Notes under the pieces: generated by a model
What the model was told of the DNA's origin: nothing
What the model saw: only the letters and a program-made list of their open reading frames with translations
Databases searched by the model: none
NCBI RefSeq assembly: GCF_024139115.2
Contig: NC_085141.1
Span: 27,357,242 to 27,421,241 of the forward strand
DNA: 64,000 nucleotides
Reading direction: 5' to 3'
Source: Armigeres subalbatus
Lineage: Eukaryota > Arthropoda > Insecta > Diptera > Culicidae
Made by a program: the position numbers and the translations under genes
Part shown: positions 33,540 to 44,037 of the stretch, piece after piece
Layout: every line of letters starts with the position of its first letter
How positions within the stretch are numbered: the first letter of the stretch is position 1

Positions 33540-34990
33540 TTCATGGACCCCAAAGGCATGTACCAAACTTAAAACAGGCTGATATATCTCTGGTGTAGAT
33601 CCTAATGCCTTACTTCGGGGTTTTTTGGATGATCATGAACATTTGAAATGGGTGCATTCTATTCTACGTACCATAAAGGCATGTATAACTATTCAAATAG
33701 GCCGAAAGAACTCTTGTTATGCGTGAAGTTTTTGAGGATTGTTCAAGTGTTCTCTTGGATACCCATGAACATATGCAATGAAAGCGGTATATTCTATGTA
33801 CCACAAAGGGCATGTACCACTTCTGAAACAAGCCAAAAGATCTCTGGGTACCCATGTAGATTTAAAGGCCTATTCCAGGGTTTTCTTGGATGACCATGAA
33901 CCTATGCAATGGACGCAATCTAATCTATGTACCACAAAGGGCATGTAACACTTTTGAAAAAAATTTAAAGATCTTTGGTTACTCGTGTAGATCTTAAGGC
34001 CTTTTCCAGGGTTATCTTGGATGACCATGAACATATGCAATAAAGGCGTTCTATTCTATGTACCACAAAGGGCATGTACCAGTTTTGAAACAATCTAAAA
34101 GATCTCTGATTACGCGTGTAGATCTTAAGGCCTTTTCCAGGATTTTCTTGGATGACCATCAACATATGCAATGAAAGCGCTCTTTTCTATGTACCACAAA
34201 GGGCATGCACCACTTTTGAAACAATCTAAAAGCTCTGGTTACGCGTGTAGACCTGAAAGCCTTTTCCAGGGTTTTCTTGGATGACCATGAACATATGCAA
34301 TGAAGGCGCCAGAGGACTTATCCGAGAGATTTCTTCGATAGCGCAGAACATATGTAGTGATCACATTTGATTTCAAGATGCGCAAAGAGCATGTGCCACT
34401 TTTGAGACAAGTCCATAGACCCATGGTTACGAGTGTAGACCTTAAGGCCTTACTCCAGAGATTTCTTGGATGTCTCGGAACATATACTGTGAACGCATTC
34501 TATGCTAAGTACCACAAAGATCAAAGGGGTAATGACGGCTTTGGCAGGTTTTGTTCTATTATTGGCAGGGGGGTTTTTTATGACTGATTATGCTCAAATT
34601 TGGCCCAAACATTTTTTGCATATCAAAGAATATTGTGGCCAAATTTCATAAAATTCGGTCGACAAAAACCCCCCTGCCAATAATAGAACAAAACCTGCCA
34701 AAGCCGTCTGTTCCCCTACCGTATTTGAATTTGCATTATTGGCCTTTGGTTACGCGAGTAGATCTTTAGGCTTTACTCCAGAGATTTCTCGGATGGCTAA
34801 GACCTCATTTCAGGGATTTTTGCATTACCCGAAGCATATACTGCGAGCACCTTCAATTCTAAGAAGCGCAAAGAGCTTGTAGCATATTTGAAACTGGTTG
34901 AAAGGCCTTTGGTTACGCGTGTAGACTCTTAAGCCTTACTTCAAAGATTTCTTGTATAACCATGGGCATAAGTTGTAAACCTTGACAATG
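33540..34990 (+). repeat. Satellite B, about 131-bp unit, about 9 copies
   Basis: CATGAACATATGCAATGAA-type phrases recur at 33763, 33894, 34025, 34156 and 34287, exactly 131 bases apart. Each unit also holds TGTACCACAAAGGGCATGTA, CTGGTTACGCGTGTAGA and TTCCAGGGTTTTCTTGGATG. Copies from 34320 to 34990 are more diverged and are split by a MITE at 34525. Inverted copies occur at the left arm of the element (29890-30180). Minus-strand frames are repeat translations. Confidence 0.88.
34525..34717. mobile_element. MITE in satellite B, TIR about 47 bp
   Basis: AGGGGTAATGACGGCTTTGG continuing through TTCTATTATTGGCAGGGG is matched inverted by CCCCTGCCAATAATAGAA to CAAAGCCGTCTGTTCCCCT. Ends are AGGGG/CCCCT. 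No target duplication could be assigned. Confidence 0.82.
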
Positions 34991-35144
34991 GGCAGAAAGT
35001 ATATGAGTTTCTGTTTCCAAAACTGTCAAAATTATCCAAATCGGTTGAAAATTGTTGAAGTTATGAGAATATCAATTTATGGGAACACGGGTACCCTGTC
35101 GGCCATCCACGTGTGTTTTTTTTTGTTGGCCGCATAAGGGTTAA

Positions 35145-36004
35145 GGAGGTAAAACTTTGACACCTTTTTCAGGATTTACATCGGACTAGAAAACATATTA
35201 AGTCACAGCACATAAAAAAAGAATTTTTACTGTATGATCATAACTTTTAATGTTTCTTACCGCGTATCAAATAACCCTATTTTGATAAATTTACGATATT
35301 TTGGGAATAAATTAATTAACTAGCTTGTTATTACGTTTGATACTGCTCCCTCTTTTATCCCATCTTTCAAGGATTCAAGATTAATATTTTCAAGATGTAG
35401 ACAACTCATCTGATTCTAAACAAGATATTTTGGACTCGATTTTGGAGAGAACAATTTATTCCAAAACAAATGGTGCGGATGAAAGGACCAGGACAAACGA
35501 TGAAAGATGTATTTTTCAAGCGCGGAAATCTGGTGAGGAAATTCCATTACATATATTTTTTTATTTTTATTGAAACTGTATGATTATATACATAAAAAAT
35601 AACCATCAGGGCATCCGATTGAAGCGATTTGGATAGGAAGAGTGGAATCACCAACTTCCTATTGTTAACATCTCGTGGATAAAGGGCTGGCTCTTCTGCC
35701 CATCTATTGGGTCAATCTGGGAAACGAGGGCTAGATTATAATATTGTATGTACGAACTTTCTTCTGGAAGGATTTTCTCTATTCATCCCGTGGATTCGCA
35801 TAAGCGTCTTTGCTTATGGAACCACCCCACCCATTTTTGGCCCTTCATACAGGAGTCTGATGAAATACAAACAATAGCATAATCATGATCAAATCGTTTC
35901 TCAGATATGGCCAGTGCTATCGGCAGGTGCCTTGCTACAATAGATGGTAGTATCATCATCATCATCATCATCATATTCCGCAAAATAAAAATAATAAAAA
36001 TTTC
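35145..36004. other. No gene seen; CAT microsatellite
   Basis: 35953-35976 is an ATC/CAT triplet run of about 8 units. The remainder is unremarkable AT-rich DNA. Confidence 0.45.
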
Positions 36005-36165
36005 ACATTTTCATAAAATGGCCCACCCTATTTTTAGGTAACTCTATAATGAAGGCTCAAGTATCCAGAACAACTTTGTTGAACAAATTTTGTTTCTTAA
36101 AAGTATGCTTCAGACCGAAAATGCATCATTTCTCGTAAATCTTGCAATACGATGATAACACGCAC
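36005..36165. repeat. Fragment of the 16353 foldback family
   Basis: GGCCCACCCTATTTTTAGG, AACTTTGTTGAACAAATT and AATGCATCATTTCTCGTAAA align with the right arm of the element at 16353-17518. Only one arm is present. Confidence 0.55.
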
Positions 36166-36179
36166 AGAAATTTATTGTA

Positions 36180-36373
36180 CAGTTAAACCTCCATGAGTCG
36201 ATGTTCTATGACTCGATATCGACTCATGGAAGCAAATTATGCCATATTAAAAAATATTTTCTGGGTTACTGTGATGGTCCCTTCAAACAGCTTTCCAAAG
36301 ATTTGCTATTCCTCATCTCGATATTTCCATGAGTCGATGGTCCCTTCGATATCGACTCATGGAGGTTTGACTG
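36180..36373. mobile_element. pogo/Tc1-type MITE, 194 bp, TA duplication
   Basis: CAGTTAAACCTCCATGAGTC at the left and GACTCATGGAGGTTTGACTG at the right, with TA on both flanks (36178-36179, 36374-36375). The inner sequence GGAAGCAAATTATGCCATAT is shared with the 112-bp relative at 4489. Confidence 0.82.
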
Positions 36374-36375
36374 TA

Positions 36376-36868
36376 GTAATAACAATAATTCGGATTGAAT
36401 TCAACAATAAATATTGTTAGCTCAGGGCTAATAATATTTGTCGTTTGAGTCAACCCATAATATTGTTTTTTCTACAATCAAACCGTTTCGTGATTGAAGT
36501 CGCAGTATTGTAGAATCAACAATATTATTGTTGAAGCAATCATCAGTGCATTATAGTTTCAATGATATAAACATATCAATTCAACAATATAATATTGTTG
36601 AAATAATAATTTTTATTTTCATTAAATTATGCTTCATTTTTTTCTTTGTTTCAAGGTGAAAATGAATAAAAATAAATGAATGTGCGGTTGATATTTTATT
36701 TTATCATTAGCAAATTATATTTACATAATTATTATTAACATAGAATCTGCTTCCGATAGCAATCCTGAATGAGAGAAAGCTCTGAAAATGAGATATTGGA
36801 GTGAGAATTATTTATCGTTTGATAAAAATTATACAAATTTTACCTGATTTTCCCGTCCCTAGTAAACC
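36376..36868. other. AT-rich, repeated AACAATAATATTGTT words
   Basis: CAACAATATTATTGTTG-like palindromes recur at 36385-36610. This may be a small AT-rich inverted element; no gene. Confidence 0.4.
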
Positions 36869-38553
36869 ATGCTGACGATGAAAGTTTTAACAGCGCTCGC
36901 CATTCTGTTGTTCTGCGAATTAGAAAACAATATAGTTTTAAAGCGATTTAATTTGATTTTATCATACAAACCTTTAGATATAGACGAATTTCGCGCCAAC
37001 TCGACCAGCGCACAGTGTGCAAATTCGAACCAAAAAACGCTCATTTTGTCTAATACCCCCTATAAAACGCTTCAGATGATACACATTTAAGATTCGAGGA
37101 GATCATCAAATGAGTTACTGTCAGTTACGGAATTCAGGACGATCAAATAGTGTTATCTTCGGACAATTCACTGGGAATATGTTTAGTGTCTCTTTTTGTC
37201 TAATGCCTCCTATAAGTATTTTCTGAAGTATAACATCAAATCAATTTTCATTTTAGAAAATGTACTAAGATCCTTGAAGACTATTGTAGGTATATTAAAA
37301 GGCTATTCCTTTTTTGCATGGTCCCTTCAGTGTCTAATTTTGTCCAATATCCCTTATAAGTTGAACCGTTTTTATTCAATTTATCAGAACACACAAATTG
37401 AAAGCTCGGGAAAATTTTGTGAAAATCGGCGAATTATCTACTACTATATATTGGAACTTCATTTAAATATAGGGGATATTGACCTAAATCAGACATTACC
37501 CAGCTCCCTGATAATTATCTAAGGCCGAGGCTAAGGCCTTATTTCATTATTCAAGTGATTTGCTAAAATTAGCAGAATTCACAAAATTCTCTCGAACTTT
37601 AATTGATTTTTTTGTGCATTAAAAGAATTTCAATGTATAGGGGGTATTAGACAGAATGAGACAATGGACGATGCACTTTAAATAAGAAAAAAAACCTCTC
37701 TTTAATATGTCCAATAAGTAAGCAAGGATGCTAATATAATTTTCAGAGTTATTAATTGATTTGCTCTAGCTGATTTTAAAATTTCATTTAACTATAGGGG
37801 ATATTTGGCAAAATCAGACACTATTCAACCCCCTAGGAAAAGTCACATTTCATTGTCCAGATAATTCGCCGATTTTCACAAAATTTTCCCGAGCTTTCAA
37901 TTTGTGTGTTCTGATAAATTGAATAAAAACGGTTCAACTTATAAGGGATATTGGACAAAATTAGACACTGAAGGGACCATGCAAAAAAGGAATAGCCTTT
38001 TGATATACCTACAATAGTCTTCAAGGATCTTAGTACATTTTCTAAAATGAAAATTAGTTTGATATTATACTTTAGAAAATATTTTTAAATTATAGGGGGC
38101 ATCAGACAAAAAGAGACACTAAACATATTCCCAGTGAATTGTCCGAAGATAACACTATTTGATCGTCCTGAATTCCGTAACTGACAGTAACTCATTTGAT
38201 GATCTCCTCGAATCTTAAATGTGTATCATCTGAAGCGTTTTATAGGGGGTATTAGACAAAATGAGACACTTATCCGTGTTCAAAAATATATGGGAGGCCT
38301 ATTATGATATTTCCAAAATACAAGTCAAGGTTTTCCCTGTCTTTTCGATTGATGTGAAAATATGCATTGGCAAAATCCTCTATTTGTAGGGGAAATTGGA
38401 CAAAATAGGACACTTCCAGTATTCTAACGGCAAAGGGGTCGACACCATCAGATTCTTTGGATTTTTGTGATTTTTTTAAGGTAATCTTCAGATATGTACA
38501 TACCGTGGTTGAATTGCGTCCGTTTTTTTTGTTCGAATTTGCACACTGTGCAG
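36869..38553. mobile_element. Foldback element with a 150-bp periodic motif
   Basis: The left arm (37008-37440) includes GCACAGTGTGCAAATTCGAA, CTCATTTTGTCTAATACCCC and AAATTGAAAGCTCGGGAAAA. It returns inverted at 37857-38267, with the outermost part returning at 38519-38552 (TTCGAATTTGCACACTGTGC). The motif ATAGGGGGTATTAGACAAAA with a following GAGACACT recurs about ten times: inverted at 37043, 37190 and 37330, direct at 37467, 37634, 37793, 37940, 38092, 38240 and 38386. The extra unit at 38268-38518 makes the right arm longer. Several frames open (36869, 37196, 37833, 38270) but all are arm translations. Confidence 0.8.
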
Positions 38554-39051
38554 CGGTTGGCAGCACCATCTCAGAATCGAATGAAACTTGGTGGGCATAA
38601 AGATATATCTATATCTAAGGTATATCTAAGCCACTCTGCATACTTTGTTTTTCAAAAATTGTCAAGAGTAACATTTGATGAGGGCCTAATTTTTTTTCAT
38701 TGATTTATTTAAAATCGATATAACTCTAAAATGACAAGACCTACATAAAAGTGTTGTATGGCGGACTGTCGTGAAATTCTCTGAAGTTTTTTGGAAAAAT
38801 ATCCAAAAAATAAAAAAATGATTTCTACACGGAAAAAAAATATTTTTTAAATTCAAAATCGATATTACAAAAAAACCTCATCTCAGAAATCGATGAAATT
38901 TTTTCTGCAGATAGGTATTTCAAATATCTAACTTTTCTGGGAATAATGTTCCTGTGACATATTTAAGGAAAAAACGTTTTTCTAACAAAAACTTTTTCCA
39001 TGTTCAATTTGTGTGAAAAATTATCAGCGTGTTTTATGCATTACATTATCA
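38554..39051. other. No gene seen
   Basis: AT-rich sequence with ATTCAAAATCGATATTACAA-like words, reminiscent of decayed MITE interior. No coding signal. Confidence 0.35.
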
Positions 39052-39572
39052 GTTACATTAAAAAACGGCGTGCATGATTATAAATTACATTATTTAATTT
39101 GATTACATTGCTTGTAATGTTCATATTTTTTTGCTGTGATACGAGTGCTGAAAAAATCGAGTTTTGCAACGAGTTGCACACGCTATTTTTTGCAATGAAA
39201 AAAAATGAACTTTAATTTGATAAATCTGTACCAAAATTGTTCAGTCTAATTTACTCCACATGATCATTCTTGCCAATAAATTATGTTGCTGTGGAGAACA
39301 ATCAGATTCCATGTTACCGTGCCACATTGCATAGTTCGATAAGCCGTGAAGCATAGATGTACTTACTTTTGGGAAATTTTGATGTCATGTCCACCAAACT
39401 ATTTCATTTATTACGCGGCGCAGAGATTTCACTATTTGAACACTTACCCAAGCTATTTCAGCAAAATGTAGTCATGTAACTACACAGCAAAATAATATGA
39501 ACATTACAAGCAATGTAATCAAATAAAATAATGTAATTTATAATCATGCACGCCGTTTTTTAATGTAACTTT
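39052..39572. mobile_element. MITE, 520 bp, TIR about 88 bp; inner part repeated inverted at 41222-41600
   Basis: GTTACATTAAAAAACGGCGT to GTAATGTTCATATTTTTTTG (left, to 39140) returns inverted as CAAAATAATATGAACATTAC to ACGCCGTTTTTTAATGTAAC (39483-39572). The interior (39145-39485: TTTTGCAACGAGTTGCAC, TTGCTGTGGAGAACAATC) appears again, diverged and inverted, at 41222-41600. Confidence 0.75.
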
Positions 39573-39857
39573 GTGTTGAAAGTCATGCACATAAATGGAG
39601 CGTGAAAAAACATGTACAAATACATTTTCGTTCCTTTATCATTGGCAAACTTTAACTCGTTTACCATGAAAGTTCAGTAAGTTCTGGAAATTTGAATGTC
39701 AGAACCATGAACTTTACATGAAGTGATGTAAACTCGCATAATCGCTTGTCTAGAAATATACAAAATGGCTGCCATGCTGTGCGTGTTATAATTGTCGAGT
39801 CGCGTCGTTCAATTTAAAAAATGGAAAATAAATTGAAAACAAGTGAGTTGGTTGATC

Positions 39858-40365
39858 ATGGAGGATACAGTAAAGTGCACAATTTGCGATGTGACGTGTC
39901 GCGATGTGTATTCATTTTTAAGTCACGTGAAAATTCATTAAAATTCAAAGGTTTTAAAATGTCCCGTCGCCACCTCTGCCGCAATCTGGAAAAGTGACGT
40001 AACAGCCATTTTACAACATGCATTTTTTCCATTTTTCTGTTAAAGAGCTCGATGAGTAGTACTCGTTAACACCATTTTTGTAAAATGGCGTATACGTCAC
40101 TTTTTCAGATTACGGCAGACCTGCGCTGTTCGTTTCTGCTCATTTGCTGCTTTCAGAAAGCATTTGAAACAACAGCATTGCCGTTGGAAAAAAAGGTTTG
40201 GCAAGGAAATGCCTTGTTGTGGCGTGTGAATTTGAAGACAGTGACGTGAATAAAATAATGAAGCATGCTATGAATCACATATCCGCGGGACAACCGGTGT
40301 ATTGTCCTCTAAGGTGCCCAACACGGAAGCCATTAAAGTTGTTAACATGTGTGCTGGGAGCAAAA
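39858..40365 (+). pseudogene. Decayed C2H2 zinc-finger exon split by a MITE
   Basis: From ATG at 39858 the frame reads MEDTVKCTICDVTCRDVYSF then LSHVKIH, a C-x2-C-x12-H-x3-H zinc finger, then a TAA. The same frame goes on NSKVLKCPVAT up to the MITE at 39975. After the MITE (from 40120) another frame gives CAVRFCSFAAFRKHLKQQH; joined, the two sides suggest a second finger (C-x4-C-x12-H-x4-H) broken by the insertion. A further frame gives ACEFEDSDVNKIMKHAMNH and YCPLRCPTRKPLKLLTC. The block ends at a good splice donor, AAAAGTATGT (GT at 40366). No partner exons were found. It could be a host gene relic or part of a transposon-coded protein. Confidence 0.6.
39975..40119. mobile_element. MITE, 145 bp, inside the zinc-finger exon
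   Basis: TCTGCCGCAATCTGGAAAAG then TGACGTAACAGCCATTTTAC at the left is matched inverted at the right (GTAAAATGGCGTATACGTCA then CTTTTTCAGATTACGGCAGA). TIR about 45 bp. It separates the two zinc fingers of the surrounding relic. Confidence 0.8.
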
Positions 40366-40907
40366 GTATGTAAGCAAAGAAAAAAATACGCAATAGTTTC
40401 ATGATATTTATAGATTAAAATTTGAAACATTTGTTTAAATGCAAAACGAAATCATTAGAATAAAAATAAAACACTTTTACATGGTATAAACAAAGTCTGT
40501 TTTATTTTGTAAGAGAAGAATTGTCTCTACTATTAATAGAAAGATTCCAATGACTGATAAAAGGTAAGCACATCAAATATGAAAACTTTTATGTTTATAC
40601 AAAACAGCTGTAACAGCTGATGTTTGCATCAAATATGTCAAATAGTCAATTGATGTATGATACAAAAGGAGAAAATAAATCAAAACTGCCTAAATTCCAA
40701 AAGCGAACGACCAAAATTACAAAGAACATGTAATAATACAAGAGACTGTAATAATACTCTTATGACGTATATCAATTTTTAATGCTTTGGAGATTATTGT
40801 AAAAATAGAATCAAATGTAATGTTCCATTTTATACCACGCTCCAATTATGTGCATGATATTCAATGTAAATTTACACTTTTTTTTCGAACTGTGATACTG
40901 TTCTGAT
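40366..40907. other. No gene seen
   Basis: AT-rich, downstream of the candidate splice donor. No following exon with an acceptor and zinc-finger-like coding was recognised. Confidence 0.35.
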
Positions 40908-41242
40908 GTTGCTTTTTAATTGTAGCACCCAAATGAGTGTTATAATGAATATTATGCAACCCATTTGAGTTGCATAATGTTCATTAAAGTACCCATTTGG
41001 CTGGTATGGAAAAGTAGGCCGTTTTATCACTCAAAGACAAACTGTAAACCAGATATTATGATCAGGAATTGCAAAAAATATATTTTTGCAATTCCTGCTT
41101 TACAGTTCGTCTTTGAGTGACAAAATGGCCTACTTTTCCATACCAACCGAAGAGGTGCTTTAATGACCATAATGCAACTCAAATGGTTTGCAGAACTTAT
41201 TCGGGTGCTATAAATATAATGAAAAACCAACATCAGAACAGT
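40908..41242. mobile_element. Near-palindromic foldback, arms of about 150 bp
   Basis: TACTGTTCTGATGTTG ... GTATGGAAAAGTAGGCC ... CACTCAAAGACAAACTGTA returns inverted as TACAGTTCGTCTTTGAGTG ... GGCCTACTTTTCCATACC ... CAACATCAGAACAGTA, with CAGGAATTGCAAAAA / TTTTTGCAATTCCTG at the centre. It abuts the inverted copy of the 39052 element. Confidence 0.82.
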
Positions 41243-41700
41243 AGTTACATGACTACATTTTGCTGATCAAGCTTGGGTAAGTGTTCAAATAGTGTATTCT
41301 CTGCGTCACGTAATAAATTAAACAGTTTGATGGCCATGACATCAGAATTTTCCAAAGGCAAGTTCATTTATCGCTTCAAGGCATGTCGACCTATGCAATG
41401 TGGCACGATAACATGGAATATGATTGATCTCTGCAGCAACATGATTTATTGGTAAAATTGATCATATGGGGTAAATCAGTTTGTACCGTTTTGCTACAAA
41501 TTTACCATATTGAAGCCCATTTTTCGTCATTGCAAAAAATAGCGTGTGCAACTCGTTGCAAAACTCGATTTTTTTATCACTCGTAGTATTTATCCAACTC
41601 AGCAAACCTCGTTTGATAAACGTACAACTCGTGCTGAAAAAAATCATCATTTTGCAACTAGTTGCACAAACTACCAAATCATTTATTATTCGTTCGTAGG
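41243..41700 (-). repeat. Inverted, diverged copy of the 39145-39485 segment
   Basis: ACATGACTACATTTTGCTG, GGGTAAGTGTTCAAATAGTG, GCAATGTGGCACGATAACAT and GCAACTCGTTGCAAAACTCG mirror the interior of the element at 39052. A second GTTGCAC unit (TTTTGCAACTAGTTGCACAA) follows at 41645. Frames here are repeat-derived. Confidence 0.65.
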
Positions 41701-42107
41701 AAAACAGCAGGAGTTTTATTGTTTTTCTTGGCCATGTCTAACGACACATATTGTCATATTAATTTCAGCAAAGCTTAACTTTATTATTAAAGGGGTATCC
41801 GAGTAATTTTATCGATTTATGGTTGCGATTTACGAAACAACCAGGTGTTATTTCATAGCCGTTTAATTATTTTCAGTTTTTCAAGGATCATTCAATATGT
41901 TTATATGCAAAAATATGTTTTGCTCAGTACATGGTCATTTTCAAAATGGATTATAATTCATCGTACAACGTTTAAGTTGAAAAGAAAATATGGCCGTCTA
42001 AATCGATTCGTTTGCTAAATAACATGTTCGAATCATTCTATAATAGTAAAATAATGTTTCATTCACATAATGTTTTTTTTTTAATTGTTATACGATGTTG
42101 CTTGAGG

Positions 42108-42194
42108 GGCCCTCTTTAGCCGTGCGGTAAGACGCATAAAAGTATCATCGTGTTAGCCTCATGATATACGAATGCAAAAATGGTAACTTGGCTA
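42108..42194 (+). repeat. Internally deleted Feilai-like SINE
   Basis: GGGCCCTCTTTAGCCGTGCG, GTAAGACG, then directly CATAAAAGTATCATCGTG. The part from the anticodon-like loop through the B box and the CCCTGGG segment is gone. The remnant stops after AACTTGGCT. Confidence 0.78.
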
Positions 42195-42272
42195 TAATAG
42201 TGAATAATTGTGATTTGAAATAAGAGAATTAAAGCTGAAAAACAACGTTCACCCATCAGAAATACACATACT

Positions 42273-42418
42273 ATGGAAGAAGCGGCACACATTGCAGTAA
42301 GTATTGAATCGAGCGAATGGCGAAAACTGCTTACCGAAGCAAAGAAAAGTGATTCTATAACGCTTACAAAGTTTTCACGAGGATCTCTCATTACCCCTAC
42401 GGCTCAATGGCATAAGAG
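42273..42418 (+). CDS. Possible short coding exon (uncertain)
   Basis: From ATG at 42273 a 49-codon frame reads MEEAAHIAVSIESSEWRKLL, then TEAKKSDSITLTKFSRGSL and ITPTAQWHKR before TGA. It could end at a strong splice donor, AAGAG|GTGAGT (GT at 42419-42420), making a 146-base 5' exon with an AT-rich leader. No downstream exon or family was recognised. A second donor-like GTAAGT lies inside the frame at about 42299. It may be chance. Confidence 0.25.
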
Positions 42419-42420
42419 GT

Positions 42421-43439
42421 GAGTTAGAACAAAGTGAGAATCTCGGTTCACTCATATCTTATTCACACGGCCTCTTTTGTATATATTATAGCATTCCTTC
42501 ATCATGGAGTTGCTTTGCTTTGGAGTATATCGCCTTTTATGAGGTGCCGTCGTACTGCCATATTTCTCTCCGCAACTCGTGCAGCAGATCTCAACTGGAA
42601 AACCACCAAGCGCCTCCTCCAGCCCATCGCCCTCAGCACTACTAGTCACAACTTGTGCTTTCGCTTTTATCTATGAATGTATAATTAAAAGCTTCCTTGA
42701 CGCTCCTAGGAGTGCTGCCTGCTAGCTTATACAGGGAAATGAGTGAGGGGGAAATCACATTAAAGCAGATTTACCCTCAGCACTGCCGTCGTCACCGCGT
42801 CATCGCAAACGTCGCGTGAAAATAGGTGGTTTGCATCTGTCACCTTTTACGGAATCTCTTAGAAGTGGTTAGTTTCCCCCGGTTCATAGCACTTGTCCCT
42901 GCTTACAATTAACAAGATGGTTTCAGAATTGAGTTATTGCAAGATTTATCACTCAGGCTTTCAATGGGGAGGGTTGTTTATTCGAGGAGTCATTTACGTG
43001 ATTAACGTGAGGTGGATCTTTTATACTGTGTGGCACATTGATGCTGTCAACTGTTATAAACGATGTATTTGTGCAAAAGGTTTAATAAATTACCAATCAT
43101 GATTTGCAAAGACTTGAATATATGATGCAATCGTTCTTTATTTTTTATCAGTTACTTACTGGACTGATATTAGAATATAGACTATATTTTGCCTTTCTTG
43201 TACACTAAGTGTACATAAAGGCTATATGATCACTTCAAAAACGAACTATTGATGCAAGAATCGAAGCTCAATGAACTGAGGTGTTGTCTGTATGTGCGTA
43301 TGTATGAGTGTTATGTACAACATTTTGAAGACACGCTTTTCTAGATTTAGCATTTTCCCATATGCTCGCAATAAGTTGAAGTCGACGGAATTCGGTCCCA
43401 TTGTTTGCTATTAAAATTTGGTTTATGGACTCAAAACAC
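42421..43439. other. Unassigned DNA
   Basis: 42540-42670 is GC-richer; a 65-codon minus frame there (42452-42649) contains a CCTSCGEKYG stretch but has no recognised relative. The rest is AT-rich with no coding evidence. Confidence 0.3.
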
Positions 43440-43560
43440 ACCACTGGCATAGTGAATACATTCTTTTTGCAACACATGCTAAATACTGATGCAATGGCGG
43501 GCATAGAAAAGCTTTCAATTAATAACTGAGGAAATGCTAAAGGAATACTTAGTTAAAAAA
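43440..43560 (+). repeat. SINE body fragment (27940 family)
   Basis: GATGCAATGGCGGGCATAGA, AAAGCTTTCAATTAATAACT and GAGGAAATGCTAAAGG align in inverse orientation with 27960-28015. The tRNA-like head is absent. Confidence 0.65.
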
Positions 43561-43865
43561 CAGGCCCATTTCAGTTGGAATGTAGAGCCATTGAAGAAAA
43601 GGAGAAGCAGATGAGCCCTCTAAGTAAACCTCTGAACCAAAAAAAATGTATTTACGAAGTGTTCAAAATGTTGATCAATAATGTAACATATAAATTATTG
43701 AATGATCTACAAATTTTAAAAATAGAATTCAAAAAACAACACTACAATAAAATGTTTGACAGACAAACGATTGTTTTTTTCAAAATTGTGTATTTTCATC
43801 TAAAATATGCCAATCAAAAAGCATTGAGGAAAGGAGTGCGGGGTCAAGAAGTGAGAAGGGATTAG

Positions 43866-44005
43866 TTTTAAGTAAGAAGTGAAAAAAGAGAAGTAAAAAT
43901 GAGATATAAGAAGTAAAACGCAGGAATAAAAAAAGAAGAAGGAAGTAGGATGCAGAAGATAAAAAAGTGAAGAAGTAACAAGGAAGAAACAAAAAAAGAA
44001 AAGAG
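43866..44005. repeat. Purine-rich AAGAAGT tract
   Basis: About 140 bases of nearly pure A/G on the plus strand with recurrent AGAAGTRAAA units. Low complexity; the minus-strand frame is rich in F, L and S by composition. Confidence 0.7.
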
Positions 44006-44037
44006 GAACTAAACTCTCATTACTAATTTCTGACTTT

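Larger units (their letters stand above)
29552..35144. mobile_element. 5.6 kb TTAA-flanked inverted-repeat element with satellites (piggyBac-like, non-autonomous)
   Basis: Left end TTAACCCTTATGCGGCC (29552-29568) and right end GGCCGCATAAGGGTTAA (35128-35144) are exact inverses. TTAA as the duplicated site followed by CCC is the signature of piggyBac elements. Inward, 29745-29960 returns inverted at 34895-35115 (AACTTTAACAATTTTCAACC with its partner; GTTTTGGAAACAGAAACTC with its partner). The arms run into copies of a 131-bp satellite: one to two inverted copies at the left, about nine at the right. A second, 143-bp satellite fills 30185-31540. No transposase ORF is present. Later insertions inside are a SINE (32147-32435), a MITE (34525-34717) and an unclassified block (31541-32040). 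Confidence 0.75.

Noticed and set aside
29552..35144. Reading the alternating satellites as a CRISPR-like or regulatory array
   Set aside because: Units of 131 and 143 bp without unique spacers, in eukaryotic DNA and within an inverted-repeat element, do not fit CRISPR.
42452..42649. 65-codon minus frame with CCTSCGEKYG
   Set aside because: No family recognised and no splice support; too short to call.
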